Origin: Sclerurus mexicanus
Taxonomy: Eukaryota; Chordata; Aves; Passeriformes; Furnariidae
DNA: 64,000 nucleotides
Direction: 5' to 3'
Assembly (NCBI GenBank): GCA_013396755.1
Contig: VWZF01005177.1
Coordinates: 846,643 to 910,642 of the forward strand
The number at the start of each line of letters is the position of its first letter. The stretch's first letter is position 1. Shown piece by piece: positions 49,301 through 62,149 of this stretch. Position numbers and translations under genes: made by a program. The notes under the pieces are model-generated. The model saw only the letters and a list, made by a program, of their open reading frames with translations, searched no databases and was not told the origin of the DNA.

Positions 49301-50439
49301 TGAAGCAAAAGCACCTGTCAAAACTGCAGTCATGAAAAAAAGGGTCACCAGAAGGACAAATGTTGTATGTATATAGTTTCATAGCAGTTCTTTGAAAATC
49401 AAGTTTGACTATAGTGTACTTGTACTTATGCAAATAAATCCAAGGATTTTTTTTTTTTTTAATATGGAACTAAAGAATATCATTATGGATATGAAGTCAG
49501 TGGGACTTGAACTGAAAATCATTACACGGTAGACAAGCTACATTACTGAATGCCCAGCTACAGTATTGAATTTGTGATTAAACTTGAGTTAAACTGAAGA
49601 AAATATGCTCATGGAATTTTAAGTTCCCATGGCAAGGAATTAGATTGTTTTCCTACATTTTAATACCAACTTATTCAATGGATTTACTGTCTTCTATTGT
49701 GAAACTGGAAAGGAGGCAGTGTGCTTTTAGCAATGAGAAGAATGAAGAACAAAAAGCTTCCTGTTCACAAAAATTCCAAATTCCACTTCAAGTGCTTGTG
49801 AATAAAGCAATTTACTAAATGGAAATTGTTGGTTTATCATAACACTGGAAGAAAACTGCCAAACTTTTGTTTCATTCCTTCATCCAGGACTCGGCATTCA
49901 CAGAGCAGCACCAACAGTCATATCCTCTTACCCTCCCTAGCTAATCAGGATTAGTGTGACATACTTCTAGTGAGAGAAGAAGAACTCAGAAAAGGAAGCC
50001 ATTGTGTCAGCGAAGTACTTCCATTGCTTTGTTTTTTGTCTCCAGGGAAATTTTGAAGATATATTTGGTTGAAGTGGCGCATCAATCGGAAGCAATATTT
50101 CTGACAATATTTTTCAAAGACTCACAGGACCTAACTGGATAAGGACTAAAATAAAGTTTCTTCTTTGCTTCTGGGTTTCATAGACATACATTGAGAAAGT
50201 TTTCACAAGTATTTAACTCAAACAGTAGTCTACATTCAAAGAATTGAACTATCAACTTCAGTTATTCATCTAAAATAAATTTATTTTATGGTAAATACTA
50301 TTTCATGTCAAAGAAAGCGATAACTGGACCAGCTCAACACAAGATAAACAAAATAATAGCTATAAAATAAAAAATTAGAAAATTGCATGACATCAAAGAT
50401 TTACACATAAACAAACTCTGCAGAGATTTTTTTCAGTAA
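46331..50439. other. AT-rich non-coding DNA with simple repeats
   Basis: No gene or transposon recognised. T-rich tracts lie at about 47680-47740. A short TA run is at 48186-48196, A/T homopolymer patches at about 48680-48704, and a T-rich run at about 49449-49460. Frames at 47781-48100 on both strands are chance. Confidence 0.55.
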
Positions 50440-50930
50440 AGACTGAATCTGCTTTGCTGTGCAAGGCCTTTTAACCCAGAGCCCAAAACACTGTAAGAAG
50501 CTGCTCCTCCCTTTTCCTGAAGAAGAGCTACCCACACCCACATCCATCTCTGCTGCTGTGTCATCGTGAGGTCTAAGCACTGGAATACAGCTGGGCTTTT
50601 GGGCTCCCCCACCACTCAGGGGCTGGAATTCAGCCACAGCCCTACCCTTGGCTCCTTGCCTGAGCTGCACTGCAGACACCCTCATGCCTGGCCTCAGACA
50701 CTTGGCCGGGACCCTGAGCTACTGATGCAACCTCTCCCACCTGACCTGCAGCCTGCCTTGGCACCGTAGACTTGACTCATAATCCAGACTCTTGGGTGGC
50801 CCCAGTCAGTGATGACAACCTGCTCTGCTCCCCTGGTTCCTTTGACTGCTCTCGCATCAGAGAAGCTACTGACCTGCTAACCTTGTAAACCCAACCTTCC
50901 TATAGCACTGAGCCTTGTGCTCGTGATGCA
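50440..50930. other. GC-richer island, possible unclassified repeat
   Basis: About 490 bp with clearly higher G+C than the flanks and abrupt edges, few CpGs, and overlapping frames on both strands (50401-50685 minus, 50566-50769 plus). The words CTGACCTGCAGCCTGCC and CCTGACCTGC-type repeats of CTGACCTG occur, but I recognise no CR1 word, no LTR ends and no domain. It may be an LTR or other retroelement I do not know, or a decayed pseudogene. Confidence 0.35.
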
Positions 50931-53900
50931 AAACCAAATTAGGTCTCAAAAAAATTAAAAATATGGTCTCAGAATTTTCTTTTGCTTAGTTTATATTCAA
51001 GCTTAACAATAACCACATTTTTTATGTAATAATGTCTGATTACATTAAATTCACAACCTAGAATTGCTCCTTTTCATGACATTCTTCTTTGCCTAGCTAC
51101 TGTGTTGAACTATTCTTCTCCCCTGTAATATAAGATAAAATAATTTCATTCTTGCATCATGCAAACTCTCTGGATAGCATATTTCATTTGAGATAGTCTT
51201 GTTACTAGAAAATCTTAGAAGCTTTCTTTTCCTAATTAATCTTTTTATTTCTTGTCAAAGTTCCTTCTTGCATAGACAATGCATAGAATAAATTTCTTTG
51301 CCCAAAAGTTGACAAGCTGAAATAGCTGACTGTTCTCACAGTTCACTGGTTTAATATGAAATTCCATCTGAGAATCTATTACTAGAGTATTGACAAGAAG
51401 GTATAAGAAGGTGCAAGGATTGAAAGCATATGCTCTGCTTTGGTCTCTGGAAGTCAACAGGACTGTTATCAGTCTCCAGATTTAAAAATATGCTGAAATT
51501 TTGTATCAGAATTTAATTTTTATTTATATATATTTGAGTTCAAGCACAAAGATAGTTTTTTTCATTATTATTTGGTTAGTTGGTAGTACATACCTGACTA
51601 CAAAAATGCATGGAGGAGATCAAGCTGTACAAAATAAAAATTGTTTCCATCAAAATTTTTCCACCTATATCCTTCAATTATAATAAGGCAGGTTATTTGT
51701 ATTACAAGCACTTTATGTTATAAAAATTAATATATTTAGTTTCACAATTCATTTATCCTCAGTCAAGCAATGATAAACTTTACCACTATCCAGATTAACA
51801 AATCAGTGCTAATAAGAACAGAGATCTCAATCCAGCTCATTGGCCTCAACCTCAATATCCACAGAAAGTTACCACACCTAATTTAAGAAGAAAGTACTTT
51901 TTTAAAGGATAACAGGCATAGGTTACATGACACCAGTACTAAATATTCTGTAAATGATACATGTGCTAATATTATAAAACAGCAGCTGTGAAAATTATGT
52001 TTCTTTAGAAACAGTCTGACCATGCAGCCTCTAGGGAAGAAATGTGAATACCCTAACAATGAAATTCACATAGTGCAGTGGTGGAGTCCAAGTGTAAGAG
52101 GGAACATCAGCCTCTTCTGACTAAATGTACCAGAGGCTTTTGGCCATACTTGATACCTACAGCACCAGGAAGCCTGTGATCTAATAATGCCCAGTCGTTG
52201 CACTGTGTCACATTTGGCAATCACATCATTCAATTACATGTGTCAGTTCTGATTGTTTTTTCTGGTCTCTGGCATCAAAACAAGATTAGCTCTAGTTTCT
52301 CTGCATTGCAAAGAAATTAAATACTTCAGTGTAAAGAAGACAGACAAAGGAATACTCTGTAGCAATCAGAAATCTTCCTGTTTATTTATACATTTATATA
52401 TTTATTAATTATATGTGTTTATAAATAATAATATTTTTCAATTATTTATACATTTAAAAGTCTATATGCAACTGGAAGAATCCATTAATAACAAAAGAGT
52501 GAAATAAATAAATAAATGCAGGCAGTGTATCAACACCCCAAAGAGAAGGCCAGTGATTTCTGTGGGAATAGTAGGTTTTCTGTTCCATGTGCAGACCTAA
52601 AATCTGAGAGGATGGAGTCAAAAAATTATAGAGATTGAACAAAACATCACAATCTTATAATCCTCTATCAATATTTGAGATCAAATACATGTTGTATTTG
52701 CATCTGATATCAGGAGGAATTTCAGAAGGGAAAGTGTACCTCCCTGTAGTGAGGCAATGCCAAACATATCCAGTGCTATTTCCAGTGCATTCCCACTTCT
52801 CTGCTGCCAGTAGGGGTAGAGAAAATCTTTATTAATTACAGCATACATATAGTTCCCATGTTGACAGCATGCCAGACACCTTCTCTCAGAGTTACGGGTG
52901 AAGAAGGCAGTTCAATCCCTTTCAGTCCAGAGATGTGACAGCCCTGATCTTTAGCACTTCTTTTAAGGCTGAATATCCCAGGCTGGGTGCACAAGGACTA
53001 GATCCCCAGGAGGATGCTCCCTGGTGCCTGTAAATCTAACTGCAATTGTTAATCTATCTGACCCCTTTCCTCCCTTGCCACTGTGAACCCCAGTGAACAA
53101 AAGCAACCATTTCAGAGCACAGTGCTTTGTAGCAATTTACCCAGAAGTGTGTAGAATCCAGAGAAAGCCAAGTAAAACATAGGCTATTTATTCTCCTAAA
53201 GCCCACTCTTGCCTTGCATGTTCAATAATTCCCATTGAGCTCATTTGCATCCAACTTCTGGCTAAGACTGTTTTGCTACTTCTTCCATACACTCCCTTCC
53301 AGATGCTCCTGTTAGTCACTCCATTGTGCCCTCCTTTCTACTGGGAACATTCTGAAGCAAGGGTTGGTCTTTTCTTCTCTGTATATTCAGCCTTGGCTAA
53401 GTAAATGTGTAACTCTGCCTTGCAACTGCAAAAGAGCATTTTTCAAGTTAACTGTCCAGCTGCTACAGTCTGCCCCAAAATTTTGCTTGGTTTCTCATCT
53501 CATCATTTCATTTTCTGTTTGTTATCCCTTTAATAGTGTCATCTGAATTTAATGCCAGTAGGAAGTATTAAACATGCAAATTATTTTCACTTTAATAGCA
53601 ATTTAAAAGAAAATATCCTGATTTTAAAATTATTGTCTCCATGTTTATATCTAGATTGTTTCCCTCTTTTTGTAAGGCTGCTTTTCAATTATGCAAGTCT
53701 TCCTTATGAAAACTATTTATTAAGGAATAATATTATGGAATACAATGGTGAGCTAAAACTAAAACATAAATGATTGCCCATTTTCTATTCTCAAGGACTG
53801 CTTTATGGCCAGGAAGTCATGCTGTTAACAAGTATGATCCCAATTAGGACCAAGATGTTCTTCAGAGGGTGAATCAGTCTTATCTTATGGATTTTTCTTG

Positions 53901-56900
53901 AATTAATCTTTGTGTTATGGTTTCCAGTGTCTCTTTCAGAACTCAAGGAGAACATTTTTTCTCCTACGACAGCCCAGTGGATTATCAGCAAGGTACTCTT
54001 CTATCGATTCTGACTTCTCCATTCAGCTGTTGTCATTACTGAATTTCATTTAGCCTCCAATCTTCTGCCCATGTTGAGCTACTGCATTTCTAATAAGAAA
54101 AAGGACACATGTGGGGATAGGACAGATCTTGATATGCCTAACCTGGAACAAAGAGCTCCAGATTCCCATTTCTCCTTCCTCAGATCTGCCATTTTTCCGA
54201 GTCAGAGAAGGCACTGGTCTGCCTTAAAATTCCCACTCATTTCACCCAGAGAACTGTATCTCTTTCTTCACATCAGCTCCCTAGATTCATTATGTCTCAT
54301 ACGTTTACATTAAAAATACCCTAAAGCTTATGACTCACAATATTAAAATGTGAGAGGATTATTATATATTTTGTTTTAAAATTATATTAAACATATGTAT
54401 TGATGTTGAACTATCTCCTTCTTCCCACTGTTACATTGTTCAGGTTCAGCTCCCCAGCAATTCCATTCTAACCTCCTGCTCACCATATTCTGCAGGACCC
54501 TGATGTTTGATGCCAAGGATCAGTGACAGCTGAAGCCAAGCCAAGTCTTCTGTGGCCCGTCTTGCAGAAACCAAATGTTTCTGGCAGGAATATCAAATAG
54601 GAACTTCTCACAAGGAACACACACAGCCAGGACTCCAGGAGCTGAAAAATATAATGTGTCAAAAAAACCCACAAATTGATCTATAGTAATTTTAAACTTA
54701 TGCAAATTTGGAATATCTTAAAGGTCTCGAGATGCAACTTTACTTCATCTTGCATTAAAAACTCATATAATCATGCACTTTAAAACATATTTCTTTGAAA
54801 ATGGTCTGTATTTTTTAGAAAACTCATAGGTTTAATTGCTGTTTCTTTGAGATATTTTGTGTCAGTACTAGAAGACATGTATGAGCAATATTACTGGCTG
54901 CATCTATGTGGTTATAAATTTTTCTGAGGTCTTTGTCAATAACAGCTACCTCAGTTAGCTCTGTAAATTTTTTCTACACCATAAAATAAACCTATTGCCT
55001 TCCTCCTCTGGCATTTTTATTATAAAACTCAATTTCTGTTTAACAGATGCTATTAAGTAAGGAAGATTAGTCCAAAAACAACCCACAACAAATATTTTGT
55101 CCAAATCCATAGGCTTTTTAAGTGAATGTACACAGACTGGATTAGTGACTTGTAAATACATTGACTCTGCTGCCTTTCCTATTTTTCCACCAGTCTGCAT
55201 TGTTGTCACATTCCAGTGTGACTGAGTCTCATCAGGCACATTGGATTTAGTAAGTGATCCTGTCAACTAAGCTTCAGTCACACCTAAGGCTCAGAAGCTT
55301 GTTGCAGTCAGCATTTCTTTGGGCTGCTCTGTCAGCAGAAACTGGAAGTAGAGCTCTCAGGTTTTGAATCTGGGGACCTGACTACCTTGAAATACTAACT
55401 TGATGCTCAAATGCTGCAAATGGAGAAAATGTTAGTTTTGATAGTTTGGCTTTTGCCTTACACATATCACTTTTGCTGTGACACCTCTTCTCAGAGGTGC
55501 TTGAAAGGATGAGAACTATCACCAAGATATATGTCATTCCCTGAAGTGGTGAAGTAAGAAAACAGAAAGAGTAGTACCTCTTTCATTGCATTAAGCTATT
55601 GAAGTTCTTTTGTTTCTTGTACTTTTATGTAAATAAATTCATTTACATAAAAATTGGAATTTTTCTCTTTATAATTTAATACTATCCTACTGCATGTTCT
55701 TTGATGAAATGTTCTTCAAATATGACAAGTGTTTGGCAATATAAACAGAAGACCATCTTATTGACAGATAGTAAAGGATTTTTCATAGAAAAAGAACTTG
55801 GCAATAAGATTCTTTGTTGCAATTCTATTGCTCTAATCCATGTTTGCACCCTCTTGACTGAATTAGGACCAAATTTCAAGAGGAGACACTAACACACAAG
55901 GAGAAATGTAGAAAGCAGATAAACTCTGAAATTCTTTTTAAAGCTTCTGAATAAGATCTTTATAAGAAAGCTTTATTTCTAACTGAATAAAACAACGCAG
56001 TTGCAGAGAGAAAATCATAAATTAATAATCACAAGTCTTCGAAGAGAAAACCTGATTTGTCTCTGAGTTTTATGTGAAGAGAAAGAGCAACATGACCTAC
56101 TTTGCCAGTCAAAACAGTCTGAATAACAAATACTCCCAGAGAATTCTTTGGGGATACCATATACCCTTTGTGTAAGTTTAATGCCAGCCAGAATCTGAAA
56201 AATTAATAATGATTTGCCTTTCTTGAAAGCAAATAAATACAACACATACATACTCACATACACATTACATATGTGGTTGCATATGTGTGCGTATAAATAT
56301 ATATTAATATCTGTCTGAATTATAATTTGGTAATGGGAAAACCTAGACTTCTTCAATGTCTGCTTCTCTGTCTTATGAAAACTGATGTGAAATGGACTGG
56401 CAGAGTGTGGGTGAAGGCATACAAGATCACTTAATTCATTCCTTATACACAATCCCACTTAGCTAGGAAATTTTGGGCTGATTCAGCTGAAACCATGGCA
56501 AGTATCCAAATGATCTGGCATAAATTTTATTCAACCCTCTCCTATATCTACCCATGCTGTCTCTTCTCTTTGGAAGTCAAACTATCAACAGGTGCCTTTT
56601 GCCTTTGCTGTCTTCTCTGTTGACTTCAGAGTCATGTAGCCCTTAAAGAACTTAGCAGGCAGCTTTCTCTCATTCATTCTTTCCTTCTTCTCTTAGATTT
56701 GGATAAGGAAAGCCCTGCTCACTTCCTTTCAGTGGCCAAAACATGTTTTCATGGGCCTTGGTTGCACCCTCAGGCTGGAGCCTATAAAGCATAGAAATTC
56801 TCCAAGACATCAGAAATTAAGTCAGGTAGCATTTTTGAGAAAGTAGCACCAAACGACTGGCAAATATTTTCCTGAAGAATGGTCTTAGCCATGCAGGAAA

Positions 56901-57350
56901 ACAAGCCTCTGGCAAACAGTCAATTATTTCACTAACATAAAATTATATTAAGCTCTGGTAGTTACACTTCTGATTGTGTGAGCAAAAATATATATATATA
57001 TAAAATAAACAGTCAAGTTTTGCTCTTTTCCAGGAAAAGCATTCATTTGAATTTGAACACACTGAAAAATCAGTTAGTGATTACAAGAATTTTTAGTCCA
57101 GAAAATGTATATCATTACACTAATGACGTGAAATTATTTAGGCATTTAGGATTTCTTCCTCATGTTTTTAAGTACTCAGAACAAATAATATGTGGGGAAA
57201 AGGTGGATACAGGTGCTAACATATTTGACTGTTACAGTGACTGTCATATCTGTGTGCCAGTCTTTTCAATGTGAGTCCAGGCTCAACTCCAGACAAGCTT
57301 ATTTATAGCTGTAACAAAAGGGTAACTGGTCTTTCATAACACTGTGCACA
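50931..57350. other. AT-rich non-coding DNA, no gene seen
   Basis: No gene or transposon recognised. An AT-rich low-complexity zone with repeated TTTATACATTTA words lies at about 52378-52460. AAATAAATAAATAAATG is near 52503-52519, a CA/TA-rich stretch at about 56236-56310 and a TA run at 56989-57002. The longest minus frame (56015-56458, 147 codons) has no domain and overlaps the CA/TA-rich stretch. About 54430-54620 is slightly GC-richer. Confidence 0.5.
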
Positions 57351-57357
57351 GAATCAT

Positions 57358-57399
57358 TTTACACAAAATACATTTACACAAAATACAACATTTTGTGTA
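57358..57399. repeat. 15-bp tandem repeat with hairpin
   Basis: TTTACACAAAATACA is repeated without change at 57358-57372 and 57373-57387. The second copy also forms a perfect 10-bp stem with the following sequence: TACACAAAAT at 57375-57384, a five-base loop, then ATTTTGTGTA at 57390-57399. It is AT-rich and no element is recognised. Confidence 0.9.
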
Positions 57400-60300
57400 T
57401 TTTGGAAATAGGACCAACATGTGAATATATTGTCATTCACTGACGTTTAAGCCTCATGCCTTTGAGCTGATCAAGATAAATAGCCAGCACCATGTTAATC
57501 TTCAAAAAGAACTTGTTCTTCATGTCATGAGAAATTCTTTCTTTCAAGTGATGGAGTTTACCCTGTAAATTAAATCTCTAAAGTAATGGAAGAAATAACC
57601 CATGACACTGGCCAGGGAAATTAAATTAGAGTCACTAAGAGCAGGTCAGCACAGTCCAAGAAGTAATAGAAGTGACCACATGAATGATAAGCAGGTCTTC
57701 TCTAGTCTGTGACATCTGTCTCCCAGAGAGTGTGACAAACATTCATTTGTGGGGCAAGCAATTCACAGTTCAGGTGCTAACTGTTCATGTTTGTAGTGCA
57801 GTTTGACACTGGTGAAGCCAAAGGATACCAGTCTTTCTCAACAGGATGCTCTGATTCCCTAATGTAGACCATTAAGACAAGTAAAAATCTTTGACCCCCA
57901 GCTCTTTGTTAAACCAATCTGTCAGTGCTCCGGTTAATCCTTTTACTTTATTTATTTATTCATAAGCATGGAAGATAGTTTCTGAACTCATACAATCCCC
58001 GTTCCTCCCAACATTGCTAAATTAATATAATTCTACCCTGGAGCAGTAAAATATAAGGGGACAAAAAAGATGGGAAAATAAAAAGAACAGATTCTGGTTT
58101 GAATTGTAAAAATCCAGTGTATGCTTTCTCTAAAGACTTTGACATCACCGCAATAGCCATTGGCAAAATAGCAGGGTGAGATGTTAAGGTAAAATGGAGT
58201 CTTGAATGTCATACAAAGCACCTCTGAAGTTCACAGTCTTATTTATTTACTAATACCGGAGTATGATCCCTGATCTTCTGATGTAAACCTAATAGTGTAA
58301 TAAATAACATATGTCCAGAGAAAATACAGGTTTCTATTAAATACAGAACTAAAGGGTAAAATCATATTCTACAACCTCTTTTCTTTGCATTAAAACAACT
58401 TATTAATACACAACACCACTACTAGCAAATATTTTCAGCAGGAATTAAGAATGTAGGCAGTAGAAGGAAGGAAAGTAGGATGACAAATATCAAAGCGCTT
58501 GGCAAAGTAAGCATGTAAGTGAGTAAATAAATAAATTAACCTTATGGCATATGAGCCTCTGTTCAGAAAATAAGAGTCTGAAATAAATGCTTGTTTACAT
58601 TATAGACAGAATATATGTGATCTTAACCTTTTAGTCATTACGTTGAAACAAACAGCATATTAAAATGGAAATTTCCCCAGAGTTACTGATTTACAAAGTG
58701 AAACAATGAACTTCATATCTCTCATTTACTCACACTCCTTGTTTCCATTTAAATGGTGATTAGGCTTACTCAGATCAGGCTTACTAATGATCACTTGGCA
58801 GTATTGTTATGTGGCTTAAAAATCCAGAGGTACAACAACAAGGGTAAAATGCTAGAAAAAAGGCAAGTCAACATTTTCTGAAATTGCTGTAGAGTTTGAC
58901 ATTCCCAAATAGCTTCTGAGTACAAAAGTACCCCTTGTTCCAAGGTTCAGGAAGTCTTCATAGCGGAGTGTCAGTCTCTCCAGCTCTGCAATACCCTCCC
59001 TCACTGCTGAAAACTTCCTCCTGTGGACACACTGCATCCCCATGTGTGCACTGACATCTGTCCAGAGGACATTATAAACTGGCATCAGTCAGGTCAGATC
59101 CCACTGGTAACAACAGAAGTCCTGAAAAAATGACAAGCTGAAGATTCACAAACAAAATAAGGCATAGTGTGAAGGGCTGGCAATACACACAAAACCCCCA
59201 CATTTGCATTAATTAGTTAATTTATTAAAGCCCTCTCAAAGCCCTAATTTTGTATTTACCACAGACCAGATTTCAGAGCTTGCTAAGACAAAAATTAAAT
59301 CAATTATTAAAAACTTTTAATAATCAGTTCTAAAATTCATAAACTTCATATGTAGTAATATCCTTTTCTCAAATATTCTAACAGAATGATTGGATTGGTC
59401 TTCCAAGAAGGCTAAAGAAAGGACCTCGTATCTTCTCAAATCTTTTAGGACTCAATTTTCTAAAGGTAACCTTAACCCTTTATGGGTTTTAACCCTAATA
59501 ACTGTCCTTGTCAGGTAGCCCTTTCCTAGGTCTGAGAAGCACTACTGCTTCCCAGCAGTTTGAAATTTGCTTCACACTTCATCTCCTTCATCAGAGAAAC
59601 TAAGACTGACCCTTCTGTGAGGTAAAAAGAGAAAAAAAGGCAACATCAGCTCTTCATTCTTTTCCCTGGGAAGCCTGTTGTAGAAGGCAGAAAGAACTTT
59701 GGTCTCAGAGAGATTTCTTTAAGAAAAATACTAATTTTTGAATTTTATTATTTTTTAATGAATGCAACATTCAGCACTTTGAATTGTCCTGGGAAAGAGC
59801 TCTTTAGCATTGTAGCCATTTTACAGTACTTCAGCTCCTGGTCCTTGCCTGACAAGAACCTGAGTGTCATCAGCCCATCAGCAGAACAGACACATGTCAG
59901 AATCCCATCAGAAACCAGCATGGTGGTGGTCATGGGCCGGAAAAAAAGGATGAATACCAGCTTGTTTATACCTACTACCTGTCTCAACATGAAATACAGT
60001 TATCTAGGAGGACAGACTATGTACTCAGATTCTCACACACTTAGCTGGGCTTTTTATTAAACAGAAATAATTGCAGGAGACAATTATTCTATCTCATTTA
60101 TATTTACTTTCCAATGTTTGTTAAATACCAAGTAAAGGCGAGGAGATAAACAAAAGAGATGCTCTTCTGAACTCCTGGTTCACTTGCATATGAAGTCAAA
60201 GCAGACATGGTTCCAGCCCATAGTCAAGTGGAGATTTGCATGGAAGTCCTGTGGCTGAGCAGACAAAAGTATGCTGTAAGGATAGGGTCCCTTTTTGCCT

Positions 60301-61276
60301 TTGGTGAGAAGTGTTTGGCATACATATGTCAAATTACCCTAAAATACCAAGTCCTGTTCATTTTTGGAAAATAAAACTTTGATCACAAATTGACTTTCTG
60401 GAAATTGGTATAGAATATATTCTATATACATTATATAAATTAAAAATAGTTTAAAATATCTTTCTCTCCTTTTCCCCCCAAACATAAACCTAAAAACAGA
60501 AAAAAGGAAAAGATTCTGACATCGTGTCTAGTTATTTGAGTGTACTTACACCTATACCGGCTTGAGATCACAATCATTTTTAGTGAAACTTAGCTAATGA
60601 TTTAATTTAAAATTCAACCTAATTCAGTTCCCTATTCTTACAACTGTGAACAAGCAGCATGTAAAATGCGAGTTTTAAGGAAAGGAACTGTGATGTAGCT
60701 CATTAAGGTGTAAATGATGCACAGGAGAAAAAGACAATGTGAGCTGGCAATGGTATTATAAAGTCCTCAAAGAGAACTCCCATGGTTAAGTGGACTGGTA
60801 TATGCAAAGATGATACCCATAGTTTAGACCTTAAAATTTTACAGGCAACTTTAACTGATCTAACTGTGAGTTGGACAGCAAAGAAATGATCTGGCTTATT
60901 TGTCCATTCCCAGTGCTCATTTTAGGCTGCCTCTGAATAGTGTACTTATGGGATGCATTCAGCAAATTCAGTCCAATTTAAAAGGATTTTTTGGTATTTT
61001 TTTCAGACCCGCAAAGAATCTGAACCACACAATGACAAGCACCATAAAGAGAAAACTCAAGGGTGGAAGAATGTGGCTAGGAACACCTCAGACAGAATTC
61101 CCCTTTCCATATGGAAATAGCTTTAGTTTAATATGTCTCAGACCTGAGCAGTGTGCACTTTGCCGTTTGCACAGCTCTGATAGATCTGCAGAATTTCCTC
61201 AAAGATAGATCCTTATCACAGAGAAAAAGGTAATAGTGTTCCTGGCTAGCCAAGAAATAGGTCATAGAAAGCCTTT
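57400..61276. other. AT-rich non-coding DNA
   Basis: No gene or transposon recognised. An 18-bp perfect palindrome, TATAGAATATATTCTATA, lies at 60409-60426 (shown in full, 18 bases). Open frames of 77-102 codons (58852-59085 minus, 59748-60060 both strands, 60900-61208 plus) have no recognisable domain. Confidence 0.5.
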
Positions 61277-62149
61277 AAGCCTTTAATAGAAATATTACAT
61301 AAGAAGAAATAGGACTGTATTGACCTGTGTGTGTATATATTTCTGTAGATCTTCATGATATGACATACAAGTTTGTCCATGTAGGTTTATTAATATGTGC
61401 CTATACAAATATATCCAGACCAGATACAAGACATACACAGACAATACACACTCTTGAAAACCTGCTCTCCTGCACTAACAGAAGATTATTTCCAATATTA
61501 CTTTGATTTGCAACACCTCTCTCACCTTCTAAAGACAATTAAGAAGTAAAAAGTTGCACATTAAGTGGCACCATTATGAATTCATTTGCTAGGATTTTTT
61601 ACTAGCACAGAGGATGATGAATTAATTTTATTTCAAGTAATGCTCATTTCAGTCTCCAATAAGAGTTCCCTCATAACGCATCATTAGTTAAATGTACCAT
61701 CACAATAAAAATCTAACAAAAAAAGTGTTCATGTTGCTTTAAATAATGATCTAAAGAAACCCTTAAAAAACAACCCACCCTTTATGTTACCTTAAATAAT
61801 GAGCCCTCAGAGAAGCTGAATTAACACTATAAATGAAGAAATGTTGCATTATGGCAAGGATATATTCCTTAGGTAGAGTCAGTTCTCAAAAGCAACAGCC
61901 AAGCTCAGTAGTTCTGTCTCCCAATTTAATTGTACAGAAAGAGAGGAAAAAAAAAAAGAAAAAGAAAATCCTTTTCCAGGGCCCAAATATACTCCCCTTT
62001 GTAGCACAGAGGCATAAAATAAAAATAATTTATTCTACCTTTGCTATTCAAAGAATAAATGCCAGCCACCTACCCGTGTGTCATTATCAAATTTCATTAG
62101 TACACACCTACTCACGTACCAAAGCCTTTAATAGAAATATTACATAAGA
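61277..62149. repeat. 28-bp direct repeat bounding an 817-bp segment
   Basis: A 28-base AT-rich word is present without change at 61277-61304 and 62122-62149, 845 bp apart. It begins AAGCCTTTAATAGAAATATT. The first copy is preceded by an extra partial unit (AAGCCTTT at about 61269-61276). The segment between has no CR1, LTR or poly(A)-ending insertion that I recognise; it contains an A-rich run at about 61947-61958. It may be a remnant of a local duplication or an insertion with a long target duplication. Confidence 0.85.

Noticed and set aside
50401..50769. Overlapping frames in the GC-richer island as coding exons
   Set aside because: Frames are open on both strands because stops are rarer in GC-rich DNA. 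No domain is recognised.
56015..56458. Longest minus-strand frame, 147 codons, as a gene
   Set aside because: No domain, composition follows the AT-rich background, and it crosses a CA/TA-rich simple stretch. This length is expected by chance in 64 kb.
59748..60060. Overlapping plus and minus frames as a gene
   Set aside because: No domain, and both strands open equally, which is typical of chance.
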